A stretch of DNA of 64,000 nucleotides, taken from assembly GCA_036490715.1 (NCBI GenBank), contig DASXDL010000048.1, forward strand, positions 186,001 to 250,000, read 5' to 3'. A program made the translations under genes and the position numbers. Of the stretch, positions 16,847 to 24,792 are shown piece by piece. The DNA is from FEN-1191 sp036490715 (GTDB lineage: Bacteria > Pseudomonadota > Gammaproteobacteria > Steroidobacterales > Steroidobacteraceae). Below the pieces are notes generated by a model, which was not told the DNA's origin, did not search any database, and saw nothing but the letters and a program-made list of their open reading frames with translations. Positions within the stretch are counted from its first letter, which is position 1. Every line of letters starts with the position of its first letter.

Positions 16847-19546
16847 GTGTCGGTTCCAGACTCAACGGTGCTCGAAGATGCCCCGCCGCGTGTGCCGGCG
16901 CCGTTGGATTGGCCGCTGCTCAATCAGCTGCCGGCGCTGCTAGCAGAAACCGGATGCGCCGCGGACAGCTGCCGCAGCGTGTTGGCGCGGGCGCACGAGG
17001 AACTGCGCGCTCGTTTTTTCGAAGATGAGCCGGTCGAAGGCCTGGTGCGCGCGCGGGCGCGCTTCATCGATCTGCTGCTGTGCGCGCTATGGCAGCAGCG
17101 GCTCGACGCCGGCCTGGCAGCACGGCTGGCGCTGGTAGCGGTCGGCGGCTACGGTCGCGGCGAACTACACCCCTACTCCGACGTCGACTTCCTGGTACTG
17201 GCGCCCGCGCCGCTGGCCGAGGCCGAGCGCGCCAGTGTCGAAGGGCTGGTGTCGTTCCTGTGGGACATCGGTCTGGAGGTCGGGCACAGCGTACGCACCG
17301 TGGCCGAATGCGCCGAGGAGAGCGCCGCCGATGTCGGCGTGATGACCACCTTGATCGAATCGCGCCGGCTGGCCGGTTCGAGCGAACTGCTGGCCGAGAT
17401 GCGCGGCGCGCTGGCACCGGAGCGCATCTGGCCGGTGCGCGAATTCTTCGAGGCCAAGGTACGCGAGCAGCAGGACCGGCGGCTGAAAGCCAACGACACC
17501 GCCTACAATCTTGAACCCAACGTCAAGACCGGTCCCGGCGGCCTGCGAGACATTCAGACGATTGCCTGGGTGGCGAAGCGGCAGTTCGGCGCCGAGTCGC
17601 TCGATGAGCTGGTTACCTACGGCTTCCTGACGCCCTCGGAGCTGCGGCGGCTTACCGCGGCTCAGTCATTCCTGTGGAAGGTGCGCTTCGGTCTACACGT
17701 GCTGAGTGGCCGGCATGAGGATCGGTTGTTGTTCGACTACCAGATCAAGCTCGCCGGCAGCTTCGGCTACGAGGACGCCTCGTACACGCTCGCGGTCGAG
17801 CAGCTGATGCAGCGCTATTACCGCACCATCATCGACGTCACGCTGCTCAATGAGCTGCTGCTGCAGCTGTTCCGCGAGGCAATCCTCAGCGACGACCAGC
17901 CGCCGCAACCGCTCAATCCGCGCTTTCAGATCCGCAACGATTATCTGGAGGCGGTCAACGAGGACGTGTTCGCGCGTCAACCATCGGCACTGCTCGAACT
18001 ATTCGTGCTGCTGCAGCAAAACCCGCAGATCCGCGGCGTGCGCGCCGCGACGATTCGGGCGGTGGTGCGCAATCTGTGGCTGATCGATGAGGAATTTCGC
18101 CAGAATCCACGCAACCACCGGCTGTTTCTCGAGATCCTGCGCGCCCCGCGCGGCGTGACCCACGAGCTGCGCCGCATGAACGATTACGGCGTACTGGGCC
18201 GATACATCCCGGCATTCGGACGCGTGATCGGCCGCATGCAGTACGACCTGTTTCACGCCTACACCGTCGATGCACACTCCCTGTTCGTGGTCAGCAATCT
18301 GCGCCGGCTGGCGATGAGTCAATACGATCAGGAGCTGCCGCGCATTTCGGCGATCATGCAGCAACTGCCGAAACCCGAGATCGCCTACCTGAGCGCGCTG
18401 TTTCACGATATCGCCAAGGGCCGCGGCGGCGATCACTCCGATCTGGGCGCGGTGGATGCCGAGGCGTTCTGCCTGGAACAGGGCATGTCGCGCTACGACG
18501 CGCGCCTGGTGGCGTGGCTGGTGAAGAACCATCTGCTGCTGTCGATGACCGCGCAGAAGCAGGACATCACCGATCCGCAGGTGATCGCGACGTTTTCCCG
18601 TACCGTCGGCGATGAGGCCCATCTCGACTACCTGTTCGTGCTGACCTGCGCCGACGTTCGCGGCACCAATCCAAAGCTGTGGAATTCTTGGAAAGCTTCG
18701 CTTTTCTACGAGTTCTACGAGTCAGTCAAACGCGCACTACGGCGCGGGCTGGAGACGCCGGTCGACCAGGACGAGCTGCTGCGCGAGGTGCAGGCCTCGG
18801 CGCGCAGCATGCTGCGCGGCGCCGGCGTTGCGCCCGAGGCGATCGATCGCACCTGGGCCCGTCTGCCGGCCGCGTATTTCCTTCGGCACGGGGCCGAGGA
18901 GATCGCGCGCCATACGCGCGCGCTCGCGACCGGCAATGCCGATGCCGACGAGGCGCTGGTCGCGGTCGAGCCGCGCACCGAGCGCGACACCACCGCGGTG
19001 ATGATCTACGCGCCGCACCGCCGCCACGGATTTGCCCGCGCCACCGCGGTCCTCGATCAGCTCGGACTCAACATCTTGGACGCGCGGATCACACCGGTCG
19101 GTAACGGCTTCTCGCTCGACTCCTATCACGTGCTGGAAGAGGATGGATCCACGATCAGCGACTCCGAACGGGTGACGGAGATCGAGCAGGGTCTGTGGCG
19201 ATCGTTACAGCGTCCGGAGGAATCGCCGCTGGCGGTGTCGCGGCGCGCGACCCGGCAGATGCGCGTGTTCAAGACCCCGACCCAGATCGCGATTAGCGTC
19301 GATGAACGCAATCAGCGCTCGGTGCTGGAACTCACCGCCGGCGACCGTCCCGGGCTGCTGTGTGACGTCGGTAAAGTGCTGTGGGAAGAACGCGTCGATC
19401 TGCACGCCGCCAAGATCGCCACGCTCGGCGAGCGCGCCGAGGACGTGTTTTACCTGACCGATCGCGAGCAACGGCCGCTGGATGAGGCCGCCGCCGAACG
19501 CCTGCGGGTGCATCTGGCCGAGGCGCTGGATCGCCGCCCGGCCTGA
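16847..19546 (+). CDS. glnD: Bifunctional [protein-PII] uridylyltransferase / uridylyl-removing enzyme
   Basis: Senses glutamine and uridylylates or de-uridylylates PII, setting nitrogen control. Domain order: nucleotidyltransferase with VGGYGRGELHPYSDVDFL (metal Asp pair), the GlnD linker with NVKTGPGGLRDIQTI, an HD phosphohydrolase domain with LFHDIAKGRGGDHS, and two C-terminal ACT domains (starting near VMIYAPHRRHGFARA and VLELTAGDRPGLL) that bind glutamine. With the GTG at 16847 the protein has 899 residues, matching the E. coli size (890) and leaving eight bases after map; the open frame extends back to 16766 inside map but that start is unlikely. Confidence 0.94.
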   Translation: MSVPDSTVLEDAPPRVPAPLDWPLLNQLPALLAETGCAADSCRSVLARAHEELRARFFEDEPVEGLVRARARFIDLLLCALWQQRLDAGLAARLALVAVGGYGRGELHPYSDVDFLVLAPAPLAEAERASVEGLVSFLWDIGLEVGHSVRTVAECAEESAADVGVMTTLIESRRLAGSSELLAEMRGALAPERIWPVREFFEAKVREQQDRRLKANDTAYNLEPNVKTGPGGLRDIQTIAWVAKRQFGAESLDELVTYGFLTPSELRRLTAAQSFLWKVRFGLHVLSGRHEDRLLFDYQIKLAGSFGYEDASYTLAVEQLMQRYYRTIIDVTLLNELLLQLFREAILSDDQPPQPLNPRFQIRNDYLEAVNEDVFARQPSALLELFVLLQQNPQIRGVRAATIRAVVRNLWLIDEEFRQNPRNHRLFLEILRAPRGVTHELRRMNDYGVLGRYIPAFGRVIGRMQYDLFHAYTVDAHSLFVVSNLRRLAMSQYDQELPRISAIMQQLPKPEIAYLSALFHDIAKGRGGDHSDLGAVDAEAFCLEQGMSRYDARLVAWLVKNHLLLSMTAQKQDITDPQVIATFSRTVGDEAHLDYLFVLTCADVRGTNPKLWNSWKASLFYEFYESVKRALRRGLETPVDQDELLREVQASARSMLRGAGVAPEAIDRTWARLPAAYFLRHGAEEIARHTRALATGNADADEALVAVEPRTERDTTAVMIYAPHRRHGFARATAVLDQLGLNILDARITPVGNGFSLDSYHVLEEDGSTISDSERVTEIEQGLWRSLQRPEESPLAVSRRATRQMRVFKTPTQIAISVDERNQRSVLELTAGDRPGLLCDVGKVLWEERVDLHAAKIATLGERAEDVFYLTDREQRPLDEAAAERLRVHLAEALDRRPA

Positions 19547-19673
19547 TCGCGACGGCGCGCGCTCCGCGGGAGACTGACCTTGCTGGAGCTCCGCAGGTAA
19601 TTGCCCATAGGTCGCCCTCGCCGGCCGCCGCTTGCAGTAGCCGACAGCCTCGATCGCCCATGCCGACCTGCTT

Positions 19674-20459
19674 TTAGGCGTCTGCTACTTCCAGCAACCA
19701 GCTGCGCAGCCGGTCGGGGCTCGGCAGTCGGAATTTGGCCGCCGTCACAGCATCATCCCCGACCCGCAGGCTGACGCCCCCCAGTCCATTGACCACTTCG
19801 AACGCATCTTCGTCGGTACTGTCGTCGCCAGCGAAGATCGGGGTGCGACCCTGGAACGGCGGCCGTTCCATCAGGCGCTGGATGCCGATGCCCTTGGTCA
19901 GGTGGCGCGGCCGGATCTCGACCACGCACTTGCCCATCAGCACGCTGAACTGGCTGCCCAGGCCGGCGGCCACGAGCTCGGCGATCTTCAGCACTTCGCG
20001 GCCGCGCTCGGGCACACTGCGATAATGCAAGGCGATCACGCGCCCTTTGTTCTCCAGCTGCACGCCCCGAATGCGGTCGGTCGCCTCGCGCAGCAACGGC
20101 TCGGCGGCCTGCAGCTCGGCGGTCAGCTTGTCATCGACGATGATCTCGCCACCGGCGGTACGAATCTCACCGCCATGCACGCCGATGGCTGGCAGCTTCA
20201 ATGGCTGAAACAAATCATCGATCGCCTGGATGCTGCGGCCGCTGACGAATGCCACCGCTCCACCGAGTTTGCGCGCCAATCGTTGCAACAGCGGCACCAT
20301 CCATATCGGCACCTCGACCGCATCGGGCGTGGGCGCTAGGTCGAGGATGGTGCCGTCGATATCCAGGTACAGGGCATGGCCGGTCAGCGAGCTGTGCGGG
20401 ACAGACGCGCCGTCGACTTGCTCCAGATCCGCTTCAATCGGCATGACCGCCTGCTTCAT
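19674..20459 (-). CDS. otsB: Trehalose-6-phosphate phosphatase
   Basis: HAD-superfamily enzyme that dephosphorylates trehalose 6-phosphate. It shows HAD motif I LYLDIDGTILDL (catalytic Asp pair), motif II FVSGRS, and the motif III/IV region FAGDDSTDEDAFEVV. About 261 residues from the ATG at 20459; a GTG at 20477 is also in frame. Convergent with glnD and divergent from dapD. No trehalose-6-phosphate synthase (otsA) is next to it in this window. Confidence 0.92.
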   Translation of the reverse strand: MKQAVMPIEADLEQVDGASVPHSSLTGHALYLDIDGTILDLAPTPDAVEVPIWMVPLLQRLARKLGGAVAFVSGRSIQAIDDLFQPLKLPAIGVHGGEIRTAGGEIIVDDKLTAELQAAEPLLREATDRIRGVQLENKGRVIALHYRSVPERGREVLKIAELVAAGLGSQFSVLMGKCVVEIRPRHLTKGIGIQRLMERPPFQGRTPIFAGDDSTDEDAFEVVNGLGGVSLRVGDDAVTAAKFRLPSPDRLRSWLLEVADA

Positions 20460-20616
20460 TGCATCATTTCTACGCACCGAGGGACCGTAGCCAACACACT
20501 TCTGCGCCGGCTATCGGCGCAGGCGGGCATGCCTGTCGGACCTCTCTTACAAGCGCGACTGGACGCGGCTGCGCTCGCGGGGCAGCATGCGCGCCATCGC
20601 CACCGAGCGGGCTTTG

Positions 20617-21444
20617 ATGAACTACCCGGATCTTAAGGCTCATATTGAGGCCGCGTACGAGCGACGCCAAGAACTGTCGAGCCACAGTGTCGACATCGCA
20701 ACCCGCGAGGCTGTGGCCGAGGCAGTGCGCGCACTCGACAGCGGCCAATGCCGGGTGGCCGAGAAGATCGATGGCCGCTGGCAGGTGCACAGCTGGCTCA
20801 AGAAGGCGGTGCTGCTCTACTTTCGTACCCACGACAACGTCGTGACGGATGCCGGCTACACGCGCTTTTTCGATCGCGTGCCGCTGAAATTTGCCGACGC
20901 GGACGCCAAGCGCTTTGCCGCGGGCGGAGTGCGCGTGGTGCCGCATGCGCTGGTGCGCTACGGCGCCTACGTCGCGCCGAACGCGGTGCTGATGCCCTCG
21001 TACATCAATATCGGGGCGCATGTGGGTGAAGGCACCATGGTCGATACCTGGGCGACGGTTGGATCGTGCGCGCAGATCGGCCGCAACGTCCACCTCTCGG
21101 GCGGCGTCGGCATCGGCGGTGTGCTCGAGCCGGTGCAGGCAGCCCCCACCATCATCGAGGACGACTGCTTCATCGGCGCGCGTTCCGAGATCGTCGAGGG
21201 CGTGGTGGTCGGTGCCGGCGCGGTGATCTCGATGGGTGTATTCATTGGCGCCAGCACCCGCATCTACGATCGCGCCAGCGGCCAGATTCTGCAGGGCGAA
21301 GTGCCGGCCGGCTCGGTGGTCGTGTCCGGCAGCATGCCGTCCAAGGACGGCAGTCACAGCCTGTACTGCGCGGTGATCGTCAAACGAGTGGATGCCCAGA
21401 CACGCGCCAAGACGGCGCTGAACGATCTGCTGCGGCCGGATTGA
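20617..21444 (+). CDS. dapD: 2,3,4,5-tetrahydropyridine-2,6-dicarboxylate N-succinyltransferase
   Basis: Succinylates tetrahydrodipicolinate in the succinylase branch of lysine and diaminopimelate synthesis. N-terminal helical domain (AYERRQELSSHSVD, REAVAEAVRALDSG, VAEKIDGRWQVHSWLKKAVLL) and a left-handed beta helix with NIGAHVGEGTMVDTWATVGSCAQIG. The ATG at 20617 gives 275 residues, matching E. coli (274); a frame extending to 20587 is less likely. dapE, the later enzyme of the same pathway, is at 38355. Confidence 0.95.
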   Translation: MNYPDLKAHIEAAYERRQELSSHSVDIATREAVAEAVRALDSGQCRVAEKIDGRWQVHSWLKKAVLLYFRTHDNVVTDAGYTRFFDRVPLKFADADAKRFAAGGVRVVPHALVRYGAYVAPNAVLMPSYINIGAHVGEGTMVDTWATVGSCAQIGRNVHLSGGVGIGGVLEPVQAAPTIIEDDCFIGARSEIVEGVVVGAGAVISMGVFIGASTRIYDRASGQILQGEVPAGSVVVSGSMPSKDGSHSLYCAVIVKRVDAQTRAKTALNDLLRPD

Positions 21445-21456
21445 ACGTCGCCGCGA

Positions 21457-22374
21457 CTAGCCGTAGCGGCCGGTGATGTAGTCTTCGGTCGCCTTCTGCC
21501 CCGGGTTGGTGAAGATCTTCGACGTCTCGTCGAATTCGATCAGCTCACCCAGATACATGAAGGCCGTATAGTCCGACACGCGCGCCGCCTGCTGCATGTT
21601 GTGCGTCACGATCAGCACCGTGACCTGGTCGCGCAGCGAGGCGATCAATTCCTCGATGCGCGCGGTGGCGATCGGATCGAGCGCGGAGGTCGGCTCGTCA
21701 AACAGCAGGATCTCCGGATTGGTGGCCAGCGCGCGCGCGATGCACAGTCGCTGCTGCTGACCGCCGGACAGCGACAGGCCGGAGTTGGCCAGCCGGTCCT
21801 TGACCTCATCCCAGAGCGCGGCCCCGCGCAGCGCCTTTTCGACCTCTTCCTGAATGCGGATCTGCGAGCGCACGCCGCGGATGCGCAGCCCGTAGGCAAC
21901 GTTTTCGAAGATCGACTTGGAGAACGGATTGGGCTTCTGGAACACCATGCCGATGCGCATGCGTACTTCGATCGGATCGACGTCGCGGCCGACCAGGTCG
22001 AGGTCCTCGGGCAACAGCATGATCCGGCCTTCGTAGCGTGTTCCGGGGGTCAGATCGTGCATGCGATTGAAGCAGCGCAGGAACGTGCTTTTGCCGCAGC
22101 CAGATGGCCCAATCAGCGCCGTCACCTGCTTCTCGCGGATCTCCATGTTGAGATCCTTGAGCGCCTTATTGTCGCCATAGAAGAACCCGAGCGACTCGAC
22201 CCGCGCCTTGACCGGCGCTTTGAGCGCTGCGGTACGCCGTGACTCGTCCACCGCCACCTGCAGCATGCCGCGGCCGCTGGCACGCATCGGGATGACGCCG
22301 GTATCGATATCCGATGCCGGCGGAAATCCAGCCGAGTTGCCGTCAGGAGGACTATTTCTCACCACTTGTTCCAT
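21457..22374 (-). CDS. pstB: Phosphate ABC transporter ATP-binding protein PstB
   Basis: ATPase of the high-affinity phosphate importer PstSCAB, also needed for Pho signalling. Walker A ALIGPSGCGKSTF, signature LSGGQQQRLCIARALA, Walker B EILLFDEPTSALDP, and the diagnostic PstB C-terminus TEDYITGRYG. 305 residues, about 45 longer than E. coli because of an N-terminal extension before LGFFYGDNKALKDL; an internal start is possible. It lies 20 bases downstream of phoU, so the order is phoU-pstB. No pstS, pstC or pstA is adjacent. Convergent with dapD. Confidence 0.95.
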   Translation of the reverse strand: MEQVVRNSPPDGNSAGFPPASDIDTGVIPMRASGRGMLQVAVDESRRTAALKAPVKARVESLGFFYGDNKALKDLNMEIREKQVTALIGPSGCGKSTFLRCFNRMHDLTPGTRYEGRIMLLPEDLDLVGRDVDPIEVRMRIGMVFQKPNPFSKSIFENVAYGLRIRGVRSQIRIQEEVEKALRGAALWDEVKDRLANSGLSLSGGQQQRLCIARALATNPEILLFDEPTSALDPIATARIEELIASLRDQVTVLIVTHNMQQAARVSDYTAFMYLGELIEFDETSKIFTNPGQKATEDYITGRYG

Positions 22375-22394
22375 ACGATACAGGCGTGGCGCCG

Positions 22395-23135
22395 TTACCG
22401 GCGCGCCTCATTGAGACTGGGGGCGCCCAGCAGCTCCTTCTCGATCTCCTCAATCTTGGTGTGCCGGACGTCCTTGCCGAGCACCAGGTAGATCAGGTAT
22501 TCGCAGATGTTTTTAGCGTGATCCCCGATGCGCTCCAGCGATCGTACCACCCACATGACATCGAGCGCCCGCCGGATCGATCGCGGGTCCTCCATCATGA
22601 AGGTTATGTTCTGCCGGTGAATGGCCTCGTATTCCTCATCGACGGTACGGTCCCGTCGCAGCACCGCCACGGCCAGATTGGTATCGAACCGGGCAAAGGC
22701 ATCCAGCGTGTCGTGCACCATTCCGATTACGAGTTCGCCCAGGTTGCGCAGTTCCCGGTAGCGGTTGTTCGGCCGCTCGCGCAGCGCCAGCCGCGCCGCG
22801 ATCCCCGCGACCTTCTCGCCCTCATCACCAATACGTTCCAGGTCCGTGATTGTCTTCAGAATTGTGATGATCAGCCGCAGGTCCGACGCGGTCGGGCCGC
22901 GGGTCGCAAGAATGCGGCTGCAATCCTCGTCAATCGAGCGCTCGAGTTGGTTGACGTGCAGCTCTTCCTGGGCCACCCGCACCATCACCCGGGCATCCGG
23001 CTCGGTGATCCCGCCGATCGCCTGAGTCAACTGCCGCTCAACCAGCCCGCCCATCTCCAGCACGCTGCTGCGCAGGCGTTCAAGATCGGCGTTGTAGCGG
23101 CTGGAGATGTGGTGGCTTAAGCCCTCGGTGCTCAT
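22395..23135 (-). CDS. phoU: Phosphate signalling protein PhoU (copy 1)
   Basis: Negative modulator that links the Pst transporter to PhoR. Two PhoU repeats of three-helix bundles, each with its metal-binding signature: DLERIGDEGEKV in the first half and SLERIGDHAKNI in the second. 246 residues. ATG start at 23135, just 23 bases after an excellent Pho box. It heads the phoU-pstB operon. A second, clearly paralogous phoU lies at 39973-40704. Confidence 0.95.
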   Translation of the reverse strand: MSTEGLSHHISSRYNADLERLRSSVLEMGGLVERQLTQAIGGITEPDARVMVRVAQEELHVNQLERSIDEDCSRILATRGPTASDLRLIITILKTITDLERIGDEGEKVAGIAARLALRERPNNRYRELRNLGELVIGMVHDTLDAFARFDTNLAVAVLRRDRTVDEEYEAIHRQNITFMMEDPRSIRRALDVMWVVRSLERIGDHAKNICEYLIYLVLGKDVRHTKIEEIEKELLGAPSLNEARR

Positions 23136-23143
23136 TCAGGCAT

Positions 23144-23176
23144 GGTATACGGGCCTTGATGACAGATTTGTGTCAG
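23144..23176 (-). promoter_or_regulatory. Pho box and promoter of phoU-pstB
   Basis: Minus strand at 23176-23159: CTGACAC-AAAT-CTGTCAT, i.e. two 7-base direct repeats with a 4-base A/T spacer. The second repeat matches the PhoB consensus at all seven positions and the first at six. Nine bases further lies TATACC (23144-23149) as a -10 box, the spacing seen at PhoB-activated promoters, where the Pho box replaces the -35 element. Confidence 0.85.
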
Positions 23177-23308
23177 CCGATCCGGGGTAGCGCCGCCCGG
23201 GCCGTCAGGCCCGATCGGCGCCCATCCCAACCCGAAAACCGCGCTTGCGGTCGGGGCCACCATGGAAGTTTTAGGTCCGCAGCGGGGGCGGCGGCGTTTT
23301 CCGATCGT

Positions 23309-23683
23309 CTATGCACGATCTGTCGGAGCGGCAGTAACGTCGGTCGAACCCTCATAGGCCAGCGCACTACGAAGCTTCGCCGCCAGGTCCGATTGAGTGA
23401 AGGGTTTGGTAATAAGCTCGACGCCGGGATCGAGCCGACCATGGTGCACGATCGAATTTCGAGCATATCCGGCGGCCGACATGCCTACGCCGGTATCACT
23501 CACTGCCAACATCGAATACTGACCCGGCGCCACTTCCGCATGTACCCGCGCGTAGGCTTCGTCCAGGAAGGTATTGGAGGTCTCGATAGTGAGCTTGCCA
23601 CTGTGAGGCATCGCGTCGCGGGCATTGACTGCGAGCAACGGCAACGATATGACGAACAGGGCAACCCAGAGACGCCGTGGCAA
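23309..23683 (-). pseudogene. Remnant of a hybrid sensor histidine kinase with a large internal deletion
   Basis: The 124-residue frame joins two pieces of hybrid histidine kinases that are normally far apart. Residues 17-68 are the ATPase N box and G1 box (LLAVNARDAMP, then LAVSDTGVGM). Residues 71-110 are the very end of a receiver domain (GYARNSIVHHGRLDPGV, then ITKPFTQSDLAAKLRSAL). The rest of the ATPase domain and most of the receiver, including the phospho-Asp, are missing. The H box and sensor region are absent upstream, and the first codon is a TTG. This is most simply a decayed gene. The flanks (23177-23308 and 23684-23866) show nothing else I can identify. Confidence 0.75.
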
Positions 23684-23866
23684 GTTGCTATGTGCGCCCG
23701 TGCTGCAAACCGGTGTCTGCAGCCGAACCCCTCCGCCCCCGCATTAGATGTCGCGTGTTGGGGGCAATCGCTTGCATCGTAAACCAATTTTGTGGGCGCG
23801 GCGCTAGGCGTTATTTGACGAGTAGTCCGCAGGCGCGCGATCTTTTCGTCTCGGCGTCGGGGCAGT

Positions 23867-24481
23867 TCATTGAGTGAAATAGTGACGGTTCAATAGCGCC
23901 CCGATTTTGTCGTAGCGCGTCTGCAACTGGGACTTGGTGGTTTCCAGGAAGCTTCTCAAGCCGGGGTCGGTCTCACGCGGCAGCATCACACCGACAAGAT
24001 GCCGTTGCTCGTTGAGCGCGTTGTAAAACATGAGTAGCGCCTCGCGCTCGAATTCGACACCGCTCTTGCCGACCAGCGGAGCGAAGTCCTTGGCCGTGTC
24101 TTCGCCAATGGCTTTGCGCTCCTCGCCCTCGATTTCGGACATTGGCGCGACGTCGATGCGCATCGCAGGATATTGCTTCGATAGGTTCTGCATGGTGTCG
24201 GCGAGCTGCTGGTAATAACTGATCAGCTCCTTGGTGGCACGTCCCATGTCTTCCGGCTTGTCTTTGAACATCAAGATCCATTTCAGTTTAGGAATCCCCT
24301 CGGCCTCCTGGTACAGCAGGCTGTAGCCGATCGACAGCTGGGCGCGCGGCCCATCCTTCTCCGGCGCCACCTTTTTGTCGCCGCTGGACTGGCTGCATGC
24401 GGCAACAGCCAACAGTAGTGCGATCACCACGATGCGAGCGAGGTTGGGTCGGGGCTCATCCAGCGCTTCAATCTGCATCAT
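23867..24481 (-). CDS. Predicted lipoprotein of unknown function
   Basis: 204 residues from an ATG at 24481. After the N-terminal segment MMQIEALDEPRPNLAR comes a hydrophobic stretch and a lipobox ending AVAAC (Cys near residue 29), so it is predicted to be a lipidated, exported protein. The mature part is mostly helical and charged, with no motif I recognise; it contains IDVAPMSEIEGEERK and a C-terminal LLNRHYFTQ. The long, polar N-terminus before the hydrophobic core is unusual; the ATG at codon 2 does not change this. It is divergent from the M20 peptidase 311 bases away. Confidence 0.7.
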   Translation of the reverse strand: MMQIEALDEPRPNLARIVVIALLLAVAACSQSSGDKKVAPEKDGPRAQLSIGYSLLYQEAEGIPKLKWILMFKDKPEDMGRATKELISYYQQLADTMQNLSKQYPAMRIDVAPMSEIEGEERKAIGEDTAKDFAPLVGKSGVEFEREALLMFYNALNEQRHLVGVMLPRETDPGLRSFLETTKSQLQTRYDKIGALLNRHYFTQ

Positions 24482-24792
24482 TTTTAGCCTTTGACTCTTC
24501 GGCAGTCACGCAGGGCGGCGGATCAGCACTCGTGCTGCGCCCGGGTTTTCGGGTTGCTGAAGTCGACCGGTTCATCTGCACTCCTGCGCTTGCCTGCCGC
24601 ATATGTTGCGACTCGTATCGATCGCGGGCGTCGGAGCAAGACTCTGACTGTTGGGAGCGAAGCTCTCCTTCGAGGCCGACGAAGTCCTACGAACGCGGGC
24701 TAACCTGGCAACGACGCGGTTTACATTTATGTACGGCATCGGCGGCAGTGACACAATCGACCCTCGTCGGCGGCCAGGCGGGAGCTCCACTC
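24482..24792. other. Intergenic region between two divergent exported-protein genes
   Basis: 311 bases between the unknown lipoprotein (minus) and the M20 peptidase (plus). It must hold promoters for both. I see no convincing -35/-10 pair, no tRNA and no strong hairpin other than a short CCCG/CGGG inverted pair near 24541. Short open frames here look like noise. Confidence 0.5.
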
